Origin: Mytilus edulis
Taxonomy: Eukaryota; Mollusca; Bivalvia; Mytilida; Mytilidae
Assembly (NCBI RefSeq): GCF_963676685.1
Contig: NC_092350.1
Span: forward strand, 66,581,674-66,645,673
Direction of reading: 5' to 3'
Length of the DNA stretch: 64,000 bases
Shown here piece after piece: positions 1 to 11,470 of the stretch (the stretch's first letter is position 1; each line of letters opens with the position of its first letter). The translations under genes were made by a program, and so were the position numbers. The notes beneath the pieces were generated by a model that saw only the letters and a list, made by a program, of their open reading frames with translations, was not told where the DNA came from and ran no database searches.

Positions 1-600
1 GTCCATCATCTAATGGGTATGTGCTGTTTTAATACATGTAGATAGTTAAATACTAAGGATTTTCTGTTTAAATTGAGCTACTGTGGATTCATTTATTTTT
101 GTGGGTCCCAATTTTTTGTTAATTTTTAAGTAAATTGTATTTTCATGGATACTTCATTATGTATATGTGGTTTTCAATAACTTTGCATAAAAAACTTATA
201 GATGATAATACTTCTTTGAACATTTAAAGTTTATAATTGTTCTACTGATATAGAATCTCATAACATGAATATGGATAACAGGAATAACCAAAAATATTGG
301 AAAGTTAAACAGACCTGATTTCTATGAATAGATAAAAGTGCAAACAAAAAAAGAACAGCATCAACACATGGTCCAGATAGCTGACCTTGTACAGGCACAA
401 GATTTGGTATGGTTAAACCAAATCACAGTGAAGTACTGGATAGTTAGTAGAGTTAACTAATAGCAATTATAGAAAAATTAACAATAGCTTTGATTACTAG
501 CAATATTCTGATTATTGAAAAATTAGTATCATGAATAATATATATAAGTATACTTAAAAGTATTCATTTGTTATAAAATCTTTTGCATTTCTATTTGAAG

Positions 601-644
601 TTGGATGGAGATCACCATTGAAAATTCAAAGAGAAACTTGGAAG
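601..644 (+). CDS. candidate upstream exon of the PAXIP1-like gene
   Basis: A 44-nt open segment lies between a plausible acceptor (ends AG at 599-600) and a strong donor (GTACGT at 645). In the frame that joins in phase to the next recognised exon at 2025 it reads GWRSPLKIQRETWK. No family motif is present, so only splice signals and phase support it. The same stretch read in another frame opens with an ATG, but that reading does not join to the BRCT exons. It may instead be a chance splice pair inside an intron. Confidence 0.35.
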
Positions 645-1203
645 GTACGTTAAGTATTATAACAGTAGCAAATGATAAATTGCCCTGGTTGTACAAATGC
701 AAGCAAAGCAGACATTTTTTATGTAAATTTATTTTAGTCTATCTCATGATAAAAATCTGTTGTCTATTTCACTTTATTTATAGATTATCATTTGGCATCT
801 CAACGAAATTGATTTTCCCACTTGAGCTGGTACGAAAAAGTGAGAAAAGCAATTGAGTTGAGATGACCATTGACAATAATCTGTTTATTGCTATTTTACT
901 TATGAGGACATTGTTATTTTCGTTAACAACAAGCACATGCGTTGTTAGTTTCAAGCCATGATTTTTCATATCATTCGACTCCGCTGAGAAAGAAAATTAT
1001 CAGTCAGTAAGAAAATCTTGTAAAATAGCAATAATACAACTAGAATTGCCATTGCAAGCAATAGCGGATGTCACCCTTCCCCTATTGCCACTAACCGGCA
1101 GCCATTTCAAAATGGTTAAACAGTGAATGCACATATATTTATGGCAATACATCTTTCTGTAAATTTTCAGTACATTCAGAGCATTTTTTTAAAAATCACA
1201 TTT

Positions 1204-1402
1204 CAGCCGTTTCCATGGCAACGGCAGCCATTTTGAAAATTTCAAAGTCAAAAGTCTCATCTGTACTTGCCAGTTAACAATAATATCAAGTTTCATTAAG
1301 TTCAAAGCATTTTGAGAAATTTTGACTTTTTTGCAGTTTCCATGGCAATGGTGGCCATTTTGGAAATTCCAAAGTCAAAAGTCTCATCCAGACTTGCCAG
1401 TC
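1204..1402. repeat. tandem duplication, about 127-bp period
   Basis: A stretch containing CCATGGCAACGGCAGCC, then TCAAAGTCAAAAGTCTCATC and CTTGCCAGT, occurs at about 1209-1268 and again at 1336-1402 with few changes. A weaker relative of the CCATTTCAAAATGG part lies near 1100. It sits in a PAXIP1-like intron. Confidence 0.6.
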
Positions 1403-1485
1403 ACATTGTCGATCGGGTGACATAATTACTTTGTTTGAAAATGAAATGGTTACAAAAACATAGTATGGGAGGTAGTGAACAGATG

Positions 1486-1615
1486 TATCATGTTTAGGAG
1501 TGGTATTTGCGAAAAATACCAGTCGAGAGAATGTTAAATTTCGCGAGCTGTAAGGCGAGGGAAATTCAATCTCAAGACTGGTATTTTTCGGAAATACCCC
1601 TCAAGAACATGCTAT
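1486..1615. repeat. palindromic (foldback) element
   Basis: Two arms of about 30 bp (1499-1529 and 1571-1601) sharing GAAAAATACCAGTC are inverted. The pairing extends outward (CATGTT ... AACATG) and inward (AAATTTC ... GAAATT), so nearly the whole 130 bp can fold into one hairpin. It looks like a small MITE; no target duplication could be assigned. Confidence 0.6.
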
Positions 1616-2024
1616 ATCTGTTTAATTACACCGAATGTTAATGTTCAAAAACGCATTGATGATAGTGACATTACAAGCGTCCAGTCGGATAGAGTATTTT
1701 TTGGCAAATACCATGACAGAGAGGGTAAAAAAGGCATACCCATTTTGCAAATACCCCGGCTGCTTTAAAAATAAACGATATTCATTTGAAAACAGTAAAT
1801 TGGTGAAAAATACACTGGCTATCAACCAATCAAAACCCAGGATTCTTACATAAGGTGTAATTATACAATAAACCCCCATTTGTCCTTCTTTTGTTTAATT
1901 AAGGTCAAAACTTTCAAAAAGATCAAATGAACCTTTGCTTACAGGTATAGCCTTTAAAACAAGATAATTTGCTTCATGATCTATAAAATCAATGTTAGCT
2001 AAATGAATTTTATTTATTTTTCAG

Positions 2025-5000
2025 AAATTTTTACCACAGCAGAAATTTAGATCTGCACCTGCTCCTGGCCAAGACAACAATGTAGAGAACACAGAACCTC
2101 CAGCAAAGAAGAAAAAGTAATGTTTTATGTATTATTTAGTGAGCTAGAAGTTTCCTGACTTTTCTTTTAAAATAATGCATAATTTACAATTTTGTTAATG
2201 GTGTAAAGTAGCTGGTGACCATAGAAAGACGATGGATATTGTTTATCCATCCATGACACAAAATCACTACTTGCATAGCAAAAACACACAAAAATCAAAT
2301 GAACAGCACATTAAGGTGGTACCCAACACTTTCACTAAAATTAATTTGGCTCGTTTAATTTTCTTAACATTTTGTCAAAGTATTTACTTTAACCCTTTAA
2401 CAAAAATATAAAAATTTCAAAAATTTTGAACCAACCATTTTGTCAGAAAAATTACACTAGTTATATAGCAGTTTGATAAACACCAATTTTGATCATTGAG
2501 AAGCTTAATATTCCTTTTATAACACAATGTAATTAAAACGTTTAGCTGATTTTACAGAGTTATCTCCCTGTAGTGTTAGGTACCACTTTAATTGCTGTTA
2601 TTCATCTCAATGTCACAATGAGGCCATCACCACAGAGCTAAATGCAGAAGATTTAGTGAATATTCTCACATTGTATTGTTTTCATCTTATTTCCTTATAT
2701 GTTATATTTTAGACAGGAGAATGAAGAAATAAGTATCCAGATAACAAATGCTAATGGTCCCAGAGTTCTGTTTACTGGTTTTATGAAAGGACTGGCAAAG
2801 AAGCTGCAGGCTGTAAGTAACAGTGTAATCAAAAGCTTTGAAATAATTTTTAGAATTCTTGAATCAGGAAAAATACATTTCTAATATTTATAAGCATATC
2901 TGTCAAAAATTATACTTTTATGCCTGATAAAAATATTAATGATTATTTTTTTAAATCAAAATAATACAAAAATAATTTTTCGCAAAAATATATATTCCAT
3001 TTCAATGATCATGATCATGTGGTAAAACTTTAAAATTTAAAGTTTGAACTAAAATATGTGTCAATATGCTGTCAAAGTGTGCTATCAAAATCAAACGGGG
3101 AAGTCAAAATTGATGATAGCTTCTCTAGATCATGACCAATCAATCTTGCATCTAACACTTTTACTACCAATCATCAGCTGAGACTGCATCTTGATTATGT
3201 TTTTATATTAAACAGATTTATAAGTGACTGATATGCCTATGAAAATACAATTTCACACATAGTCACACAGTATCAAACTAATAACAAAACATGTGTCGAC
3301 TAAAGTTTATTTTAAAAAATAAATTGTAAAAAAGATGATTAATATATATTGCTGTGATATTTGATATAAATGATGTACTCTTATTCTTAAATGTAATTTT
3401 TTTTTTATTATAGAATGTAATTCAGCTTGGTGGCATGGTTACAGAGAATCCCAAACAATGTACACATGTTGTTGCTCCAGCTATCTCACGGACAATGAAA
3501 TTCTTCATAGCTGTCAATGTCTGTAAATATGTAGTCACCAAAGAATGGTTAGAAGATAGTATGGCCAAGAATAGGTTTGCAGGTAATTCAAAATGTTATC
3601 TCAAGAAGAAAGGTGTATGTACTATTAATAATAAACTAAGGTTAACTTTTATAATTGCAGTATCAAAATTTTTCTTTAAATTGTCTGTATTTTCTAGAAA
3701 AGACAATTTTTTTATCCATACCGGCGACCATAATCTTCCTATTGTTGCCTACGCCCAAGGAAGTAGTAACCTCCAACAATGGCTAGGTTGGTAGAGAAGC
3801 CTTGCGAAGTGGTAGGAACCATGGGAAGTTCGTCCAATTCGATACCAAGCCTTGAGAACAATTTCATGTATCATATAATAGTAAAACAAACTCAAGTTAC
3901 ATTGTAAACAAACTTTAATTTTCTATATTTATCTATTTATAACTCTGTATTGCTACTTTCTCTTTTCATTGTTACTCTCACCATGACGACGTCAAATTCA
4001 ATGCACCACTTTGAGTACTTCAGGGATTAATTTGGGTATAAAAATTGTCCTGATGAAGCCTGCCTTGCAGGCGAAACATGTAGACCATAGCAAATAAAAT
4101 TGCAGACCATTTGAAGTGTTGTTGCCAATTTGGAGTATTATTCCTAGAGAAGAGTTTATATTTTGATCTACTTTGAACTTTTGACAACTTCCTTTTTTAG
4201 CTCACCTGGCCGGAAGGTCCAAGTGAGCTTTTCCCATCACTTTGCGTCCGGTGTCGTCCGTCACCGTTGTTAACTTTTACAAAAATCTTCTTCTCTGAAA
4301 TTACTGGGCCAAATTAAACCAAACTTGGCCACAATCATCATTGGGGTATCTAGTTTAAAAAATGTGTACTGTGACCCAGGCAACCAAACCAAGATGGCCA
4401 CCATGGCTAAAAATAAGACATAAGGGTAAAATGCAGTTTTTGGCTTATAACTCAAAAACCTAAGCATTTAGAGCAAATCTGACAATGGGTAAAATTGTTT
4501 ATCAGGTCAAGATCTATCTGCCCTGAAATTTTCAGATGAATCGGACAACCCGTTGTTGGGTTGCTGCACCTGAATTGGTAATTTTAAGGAAATTTTGCTG
4601 TTTTTGGGTATTATCTCGAATATTATTATAGATAGAGATAAACTGTAAACAGCAATAATGTTCAGCAAAGTAAGATTTACAAATAAGTCAAACATGAACG
4701 AAATGGTCAATTGAACCCCTGAGGAGTTAATGTCCTTTACAGTCAATATTTAACAATTTTCATAAAATTTGTAAATTTTTATTAACCTTTTACACTGAAA
4801 CTACTGGGCCAAGTTCATTATAGATAGAGTTTATTGTAAGCAGCAAGACTGTTTAGCAAAGTAAGATGTACAAACACATCACCATCAGCAACATGATCAA
4901 AACACAAATTTGTCATGAATCCATCTGCTTCCTTTGTTTAATATTCACATAGACCAAGGTGAGCGACACAGGCTCTTTAGAGCCTCTAGTTTTGGATCTT

Positions 5001-8000
5001 ATTTGCTACTGCATTTAGATACTAAAATGAAAAATACATATGATATTAAGAATAAATAAAAGCAGGAAATTCAGCTTCATAATTGATTAATATATTTTGG
5101 TTTGTCAGATTTTAATATATAAGTTTAATTTCAGATCCAAATATGTATGCCCTTAGGGATATAAAAGCAGAGACAGAGATGCAGTGTAATTTACAGGATT
5201 CAATCTCAAGAGCTCAAGCTAAACCATTGTTTCAGGTAAGTTATATAAGTTGTAGAAATAGAAAATGACTGTGTGTGCTCTCCTTTGGACCATAGCAATA
5301 TAATAATATTATGGTGCAAACACTATAATACTACCTAAATAGATTGAAAATAGAATGTATCATACTTTATGTCAAATTGCCAGATTTTGATTGGTTAATA
5401 TAAGGGTGATAATTTACTCTTATCACATGACTTATATTCTATGACCCTCTACCAAGAAGCTTGATCAGTTGTACACTTTATTTTGATACATATGACTGTT
5501 ACATACAAGAAGTTATACTTGATTGTTGTCAATTTAAAATTTTGAAAGTCATAAATAACTAATCTTCAGTATAATGATTAATTCTAATATGACGTCCTAA
5601 TTACGCTTTGTAAACAAAGCCGTGTTCTAATGAGCACAAAATATGTTTGACACATGCGCACGAACTTACTGTTAATATTAACGTTATTTCCATCATCATC
5701 CTTTTAAATATATACAACATAAACTTTTATTATATATTTTTATAAAAGAACATATATTTTCCCTGCACATAGTTTTCAAACTTATCAAATTTGAAATGTA
5801 AGGTACAGACTCCTCGGAGAGGAAACGGGAAAAGCCAAAGATTTTTATGGTATTTTGGTATGCTTCAACCTGTAAAAATACTGTATTTGTCCTATTAGAA
5901 TTGAAATAATTCCTTCATGTCATGCTCTATGCTCATTTTAACATGGATAGAAATGATATTTGACCGCATTTTACACCTCGCTAACGCTCAGTGTAAAATA
6001 TTGACAAATATAATGCCTACCCATGTTAAAATGAGCACAGAGCATGACACGAAGGAATTATTTCTTAATTAAAACATACCTAAGAGGGTGATAAAATAGG
6101 TTGTTAACCCCTAGAAAAATACTTTGGCCTCTCCTTCATTGACAATGTTGTTTCTAAAAACAATCTGCTCTATTGCCCTCTTGTCCATGTTTTATTTATA
6201 AAGCATTATGAATGTGGTGTGATAAATTTATGGAAACAGTACTATTTCAAATCAAATGGTGCTAAAAGAAAATAGTAGTGAGAATAAGATAACAGACATA
6301 ATATTTATTTTAAAATAATATTTCCAGGATGTGACCATATATGCTACACCAAGTATAGTACCACCCATATCAGATCTGACCAAAATTGTTGGAACAGCTG
6401 GAGGTACAGTGGTCAAACGGCTTCCGTCCATACCTTTACTACAGGAGAAAGATGATCAGGTGGGTACTATTTTTGCATTGTTCTAAACTCTAATAATAAA
6501 ATTGTGGATATTGGTATGAATGCCAATTATAAAAGTAGTCAAAGGATGTGAATGTAGATAAAGCACACTAAAGCATTCAGAAATGAGCAAAACTCATATT
6601 ATAATTGAAAGGAAAAAACATGAGTGATTTATTTTTTAAACAAATATAACAACCACACACAGCAACTGAATGATGTACTCTTGACTTCAGACAGGCACAT
6701 ACATGGGTTCGTGTTATAGCATGCATTCTTGGGAGCACTCCAAAAAGCTTGGTTTCAAAGTAAATGGTTTCCTCAATTTTGGGGTAAATGTTTTGTTATA
6801 TATTATTAATTGCAGTATATCTAACATGCAGGTTTGGCTTTCAATGCTTTTGACCAAGTTTTATTCTGAAAAGCTTTGAGATGTAACAAAATTAACATGT
6901 ATCTGATAGCAGCTGCCTGGATTTTTATTGAAAATACTAGCATTTCGAATTTATTTACAAAACCATGAACTTGCAACTAATCAAAATTTATCATAACCAA
7001 TTTTTCGGCACCAGATGCAAATTTCCACAAATCATGTCGCTTAAACCTTACATTTAAATACGGAAAACATGATATAACCAAAAATATAATTTGTCAAGAT
7101 AGACTGATCTATAGCCTACATGCAACCTAAAAACTTGTTCATTAAAATTGTTGAAGACTTTTATGTCGACGTTTAGATATTGCTTTATTATGGTGTTAAT
7201 ATTCTGCTGTCTCCTTTATGTATGCTGCAGATCTCTATTTATTGTATAGCAATATAAGATTTCCAACAGAAAGTAACCAAAAGTAAGCATGCAATAAATT
7301 CTAATATTGCACTAGTGCAATAAATCTTCAAAATTCATGACATCATCAATGACAAAGTCTAATTTAAACCAATTTTTACTTTCAAATATTATATTGCTAT
7401 ACAATAAAAGGGTTATTGCATGAATATTGGGGAATATTGTCCCTCGTAGAACATATATTGCACTTGCAAGCTCTTGCAATATAAAATTCTACTCGGGACA
7501 ATATTCCCCAATATTCATGCAATAACCCTATAATATTCAAAATTAATATAAAATATATACAATAAACAACCGTTACTGTTGATTTTATTTTAGGGAAATC
7601 CAACCCATATTGTAGTTACCTGTGAAGATGATGTTCCTATGCTAAGGAATATTATTGCAAAGAAAATCAGTAAGTACAACTATATCCCCAAACATCACTA
7701 TATTGTGTTACAAACTGTATTGGTCAAATGTTGAAAATGGATTTATAGTAGATACCAGGCTTATAATTTTGTACACCAGACATGCATTGTGTCTACACAA
7801 GACTGATCAATAACACTGAAAAAAAACCAAAATCCAAATAAAATATATGAAGTTGATACATGATTATTAGTGAGGGCTATTAAAAAAAAAAATGTATGGG
7901 GGGTTGGAAGGCAGTTTTTGTCAGCACCCGCCACCCAGACAATTGTAATTGAGAATTATAGTGCATTATAGTGTGAAAAGTTGCTCTGATACCCATCAAT

Positions 8001-8536
8001 TATGTATTATTAATATAATGTGCCTTCCAACCAAAAGTTTCAGTATAAGATTCTTCACAGCTAATATCTTAAATATTGATTATTTTGCAAATGAGAATTG
8101 AATTAATGTGCCAATTATGAATTAGAACATTTCTTATGGGTTGAAATAATTTAAAATTAAAGGAGTGCAAATATGCCTTCTTGATTTATAATAAAATTCA
8201 GTATGCAGTTTGATAAATGATAGCAATTTTATATGTTCTATATGATATCTCAATGGAAAATTTGTCAATGCAGGTATCTTGACAAAAATATTTGAGGGTA
8301 TTTTTATTTTTCATATACAAAATTTAAATTCCTGGCAAATAGTTGTTCTATATGTTATTAATCAGCAAGTTTGACTTGTCTCTAGGTTTTGCATTTCAAA
8401 TGTATTGCCTACTGCAAGATATTTTAATCATTTTATATCATTGTTATTTTCAGCAATCCACAATGCAGAATTTGTGCTGACTGGTGTAATGAGACAAACA
8501 TTGGACTTTAAAGCTTTTGTGATAGATGTACATTAA
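2025..8536 (+). CDS. PAXIP1: PAXIP1/PTIP-like protein, C-terminal tandem BRCT exons (5'-partial)
   Basis: Seven exons: 2025-2116, 2713-2812, 3414-3582, 5135-5235, 6328-6459, 7594-7669 and 8454-8536 (stop TAA). They join in phase to 250 codons plus stop with GT-AG introns. A Lys-rich linker (AKKKK) is followed by a BRCT domain starting PRVLFTGF, with GG at the first turn (LGGMVTE), CTHVVAP, SRTMKFF and the BRCT tryptophan in EWLEDS. A second BRCT follows, with TAGGTVVKR and HIVVTCEDD, and the protein ends NAEFVLTGV..QTLDF, which matches the end of vertebrate PTIP as I remember it. Known role of the family: the last BRCT pair binds phosphoserine (for example on ATM-modified 53BP1 or H2AX), and PTIP works in MLL3/4 complexes and DNA repair in the nucleus. 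The N-terminal BRCT domains should lie upstream of this window. MDC1 or another tandem-BRCT protein is the alternative, less likely given the C-terminus. Introns carry at least six repeat insertions. Confidence 0.87.
2311..2591. mobile_element. 281-bp MITE with TTAA ends, copy 1
   Basis: The element starts TTAAGGTGGTACCCAACACT and ends in the near-complement AGTGTTAGGTACCACTTTAA. The same-length copy at 11190-11470 is very similar throughout. Inverted ends of about 18 bp bounded by TTAA recall the TTAA target duplication of piggyBac-type transposons; the class call is inference. No coding capacity. Confidence 0.75.
3690..4145 (+). repeat. retroelement 3'-end fragment with a hammerhead-like motif
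   Basis: This non-coding block in a PAXIP1-like intron ends with CTGATGAAGCCTGCCTTGCA followed by GGCGAAAC (about 4051-4079), close to an AATAAA-containing stretch. The CTGATGA, hairpin, GAAA order resembles a hammerhead core and the tails of Penelope-like elements. However, one extra A sits at the base of stem II and stem III/I partners are weak, so I do not call a working ribozyme. The boundary at 3690 is approximate. Confidence 0.4.
4199..4990. repeat. about 790-bp interspersed repeat (TAGCTCACCTGG ... GGTGAGC type)
   Basis: Begins TTTAGCTCACCTGGCCGGAA and ends around GGTGAGCGACACAGGCTC then CTTTAGAGCCTCTAG. The ends are loosely inverted (AGCTCACCT against AGGTGAGC). Two internal stretches (around 4625-4680 and 4815-4870) both read TATAGATAGAG, AAACTGTAA or TTGTAAG, CAGCAA, AGCAAAGTAAGAT, so it holds a degenerate tandem duplication. 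No ORF is supported. I recognise it from memory as a widespread molluscan repeat. Confidence 0.6.
5903..6064. repeat. 162-bp palindromic element
   Basis: The left arm from 5903 (GAAATAATTCCTTC, CATGCTCT, GCTCATTTTAACATGG) is matched in inverse by the right arm ending at 6064. An inner palindrome TTTTACACCTCGCTAACGCT then CAGTGTAAAA lies at the centre. Probably a MITE in a PAXIP1-like intron; no coding content. Confidence 0.7.
6998..7046 (-). repeat. decayed hammerhead-repeat fragment
   Basis: The + strand reads TTTCGGCACCAGATGCAAAT then TTCC and CATGTC, a degenerate relative of the hammerhead segment at 43636-43687 (GGTGCACCAGAT, GCATTTCGACA, GCATGTC). The core is not intact; this is a fossil only. 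Confidence 0.35.
7410..7528. repeat. near-perfect 119-bp palindrome
   Basis: GGGTTATTGCATGAATATTG then GGGAATATTGTCCC starts at 7410, and its inverse complement ends at 7528. The inside (TAGAACATATATTGCAC ... GCAATATAAAATTCTA) also pairs. TTGCTATACAATAAA flanks it and a related inverted TTGTATAGCAATATAA lies at about 7239-7254, so the element may be longer. It ends only about 65 bp before the exon at 7594. Confidence 0.7.
7751..7815 (-). repeat. decayed hammerhead-type retrozyme fragment
   Basis: The + strand has TACCAGGCTTATAATTTTGT, ACACCAGACATGCATTGTG, TCTACACAAGACTGATCAA. This is a degenerate copy of the 46.1-kb repeat (TACCAG.CTTATAATTTAATA, CGCCAGACGCGCGTTTCG, TCTACATAAGACTCATCA). Read on the minus strand the core positions are altered, so no activity is expected. 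Confidence 0.45.
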
Positions 8537-9370
8537 TGTTATTTACATGTGAATCTCCATAACAATCAGACCTTCTAGTCTTCCAAAGCAGCATGTATAT
8601 AACATTTTATATAGTGTATCGATTATCAGAGTATCGATTATCAGAAAAAGAAGAATACTCATTTTATATTGATACAGGGTTGTGAGGATGTTGATACCAT
8701 TCAACATAGTCATGACAGAAGGAAGTTGAGGCCTGTTCCATTATTAAATGCAAAGGGAACGTAGGAGGCAATGTTTCAGAACCCAGAAAAATCAATCATG
8801 CAAAATTTTCATATTACCTATGAATGTTAAATACAAAATTATAAGGATAATGTAACCAACCACAAATTATTGATTTGAGTGTGTCAGATTGTACCTCCCT
8901 TTCCGTATCATTTATTTGTCAGTTTCTGTACTGTTAAAAGTTTGTTCTTTGGTTGATAAAGGCTATTCTATTAAAATGAATGTGGGTGGGTGGTTACATT
9001 TTCATCCAACCATAATATCGCAATTCATATGTCTAAAAATAAAACTTCCCTTCTTAACCCTCCGATTTATTTAATATTTATTTTAATGGGAAATGCCTGG
9101 TATTGTCTGCCTCTTTAAGAACATTTTGAAGGATTATAAGGAAAATTCTCATTATATCTCTTTGGTATTTGGTCAATTGCAGGTCTTAATTTGACTGCTG
9201 CTATTACTCATTATATCTTTGGTATTTGGTCGACTGCAGGTCTTAATTTGACTGCTGCTATTACTAATCACTTCTCATTCTCATTGTTAATATACTGGAC
9301 TGGGTTATGCAGACATCAATTTTTCAATAATTTTTGTTTAAGCTCTTAGAGCTGTTCCAGAAAATAAAAT
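8537..9370 (+). other. probable 3' UTR of the PAXIP1-like gene
   Basis: This follows the PAXIP1-like stop directly and has no coding signal. Possible poly(A) signals AATAAA lie at 9038-9043 and 9363-9368; which one is used cannot be told from the sequence. It contains the 59/57-bp tandem duplication at 9150-9265. Confidence 0.4.
9150..9265. repeat. two-copy tandem repeat (59 and 57 bp)
   Basis: CATTATATC(TC)TTTGGTATTT ... GCAGGTCTTAATTTGACTGC ... TATTACT occurs at 9150-9208 and again at 9209-9265, with a 2-bp indel and one or two substitutions. A recent local duplication. Confidence 0.85.
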
Positions 9371-9429
9371 ATCCATCCCCCTTTTTTCATTGGTGGGGAT
9401 GGGCACATAGTTACAGCTCTTAAATCATT

Positions 9430-9740
9430 GTCCATTTGTTTTTGATGTGTTTTTTTCATTTGATTTTGCCATGTGATTAGGGACTTTCCAATTTGATTTT
9501 CTTCTGAGTTCAGTATTTTGTGATTTTACTTTTGACAAGTACAACAAATTTGATTTACACTTAAAATTTAAACACCTTTCAGATTTATATGGCATTTGTA
9601 TATCACAACTCTTTTTAAGGGAACAGTCTGTGATACTGGCAAACATCCACAAAAACCAATTCATAGTCTGTTGTTTTGGTATGGCCAGAAAAATCAAACC
9701 ATACTTCTATTTTATTTTAAAGTTGAGTTATGTCCCTTTA
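9430..9740 (+). repeat. interspersed repeat fragment (GTTTTTGATGTGTTT family)
   Basis: The TTTGATGTGTTT, TTTGATTTTGCCAT, GAGGGACTTTC-like and TCNGAGTTCAGTATTTT series recurs at about 17702-17830, 20951-21085 and, inverted, 42233-42302. Non-coding; apparent ORFs across it are not conserved. Confidence 0.45.
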
Positions 9741-11189
9741 ACTGTTTTCTATTTTTGAAGTATAATTTATATTGATTTAAGAGTATAATTCTTATAAGTC
9801 TCAAATTAGGTTTGATTAAACAAAGTTAATATGTTCAGTTCTTGATTTTGTATTTAAATAAATTTTTGCCTTAAATAGTACATCTTAATATTGTTCCATG
9901 CTTAATGTATGCATATATATAAAGATTGTATGCTTTTTTGTTATAAATCAGGCTCATTTTTGTTTTTGAAAAAAGTTTGAATTTTATTCATACATTTATT
10001 ATTGCGAATCTTCAACAAATGATAGTTGTATAAAATGCATTATTATACAAATTATTTTGATAGTGAACCTGTTTTTCGTTGTAGAAATAATTTTTTATTA
10101 GGTTTATCATGCATGTTTGCAATAATAAAAACATGGCCTTGATTTCTGAATTTACAAAATACAAGGAAGTATTGTGCACCCAATCCTCAAAAGAGAGTTT
10201 CATAGCTATTATTTAGTTTTCCAAATCAATGTTAACTTTAAAAAAAAAATGCGGTGATTTGTTTAAAAGGTGAACCTCTACATATAGTCGCTGGGCTTCT
10301 AAAATGTTGTATATGACTTTTTTGGCTAAAAATACTTTTTGACACCAATGGTCTGGGCTGGAGGAAATCTTTGTTATTACAAAATACCATGCAGTTAGAC
10401 CAATAAAAATGTGTGAAATAAGACATATTACAAAATTGCCAATGTCAGTTGTTTGTAAAGTTTGCTTCCAAAATGTTGTATGAAAACTTGAAAATTGTTG
10501 TTGAATTGCTTTGGGAAAAAAATAATTGTACATTTCTTTATTTCTGTGAAAATAATTTAAGTTCTTGGATAATCCAGAAATGTCAAAGTTTTATTTCACT
10601 GCTATTTATAAAAAGGTTCAAGTTTACACACAACATTTTGGAAGCATGCATTTTGCCAAAATTTTCAAAGCCTGTCTATGAGATTTTCTTGATAAATTTG
10701 TAATTTACAACATTTTAGAAACCCAGCGACGACAATATGACTTTTTTGTTCTTTTCTGTGATGATATATTTGAAGACTTCATAGCTGTCTTTCATGTGAT
10801 GGATATGATTTTTAACTGTACATGTGTTGATTTTTAGATTATGTTTATGATTTTTGAGCGATTTCTTTTCTACGCTCGCATGAGAAGTAAGCGTTGTAGA
10901 CGGATTATTATGACTAAATGGAAGATCCAAATATTTGATGCATTTTTGTTGCTTTATTTCAAGGTTGTATTTTGTATTTTATACTATTATTTTGTCATAA
11001 CAAAACCTCTCATGTAGGCCATATCAAATAAATTCTCAATACCTAATCTTTGTAAATGTTGTATGTTTTCTGCATTAGTATTGTTAAGGTCCTGCTGAAG
11101 TCTGCCTCAATGTGTGAGATATTTAACTGTGTTCAAGACCCATTGGTGGCCTTGGCCTGTATTCTCCTCTTTGGTGGGTTGTTGTCTCT
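9741..11189. other. non-coding AT-rich stretch with nested inverted repeats
   Basis: No gene. At 10286-10310 GTCGCTGGGCTTCTAAAATG then TTGT is the inverse of 10707-10731 (ACAACATTTTAGAAACCCAG then CGAC). Inside, TGCTTCCAAAATGTTGT (10463-10479) is the inverse of ACAACATTTTGGAAGCA near 10629-10645. This suggests an inverted-repeat element of about 450 bp. The segment 11125-11189 (GGTGGCCTTGGCCTG ... GGTGGGTTGTTGTCTCTT) is a fragment of the repeat family also seen inverted at 14640-14745 and 19690-19790. Confidence 0.45.
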
Positions 11190-11470
11190 TTAAGGTGGTA
11201 CCCAACACTTTAACTAAAATTAATTTGGCTCGTTTAATTTTCTTAAAAGTTTGACAAAGTATTTACTTTGACCCTTTTACAAAAATATAATAAATACAAC
11301 AAATTTGAACCAACCGTTTTATCAGAAAAATTACACTGATTATATAGCAGTTTGTCAAACACTTATTTTGATCATTGAAAAGCTTAATATTCCCTTAACA
11401 ACACAACGTAATTAAAACGTTTACCTGATTTTACAGAGTTATCTCCCTGTAGTGTTAGGTACCACCTTAA
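11190..11470. mobile_element. 281-bp MITE with TTAA ends, copy 2
   Basis: Same length and near-identical sequence to 2311-2591, with TTAAGGTGGTACC at the left and GGTACCACCTTAA at the right. It is directly abutted on its left by a GTTGTCTCT repeat fragment, so it apparently inserted into or beside that repeat. Confidence 0.75.

Noticed and set aside
10213-10533. overlapping minus-strand ORFs at 10.2-10.5 kb
   Set aside because: No domain, biased composition and position inside an inverted-repeat stretch; no splice or paralogue support.
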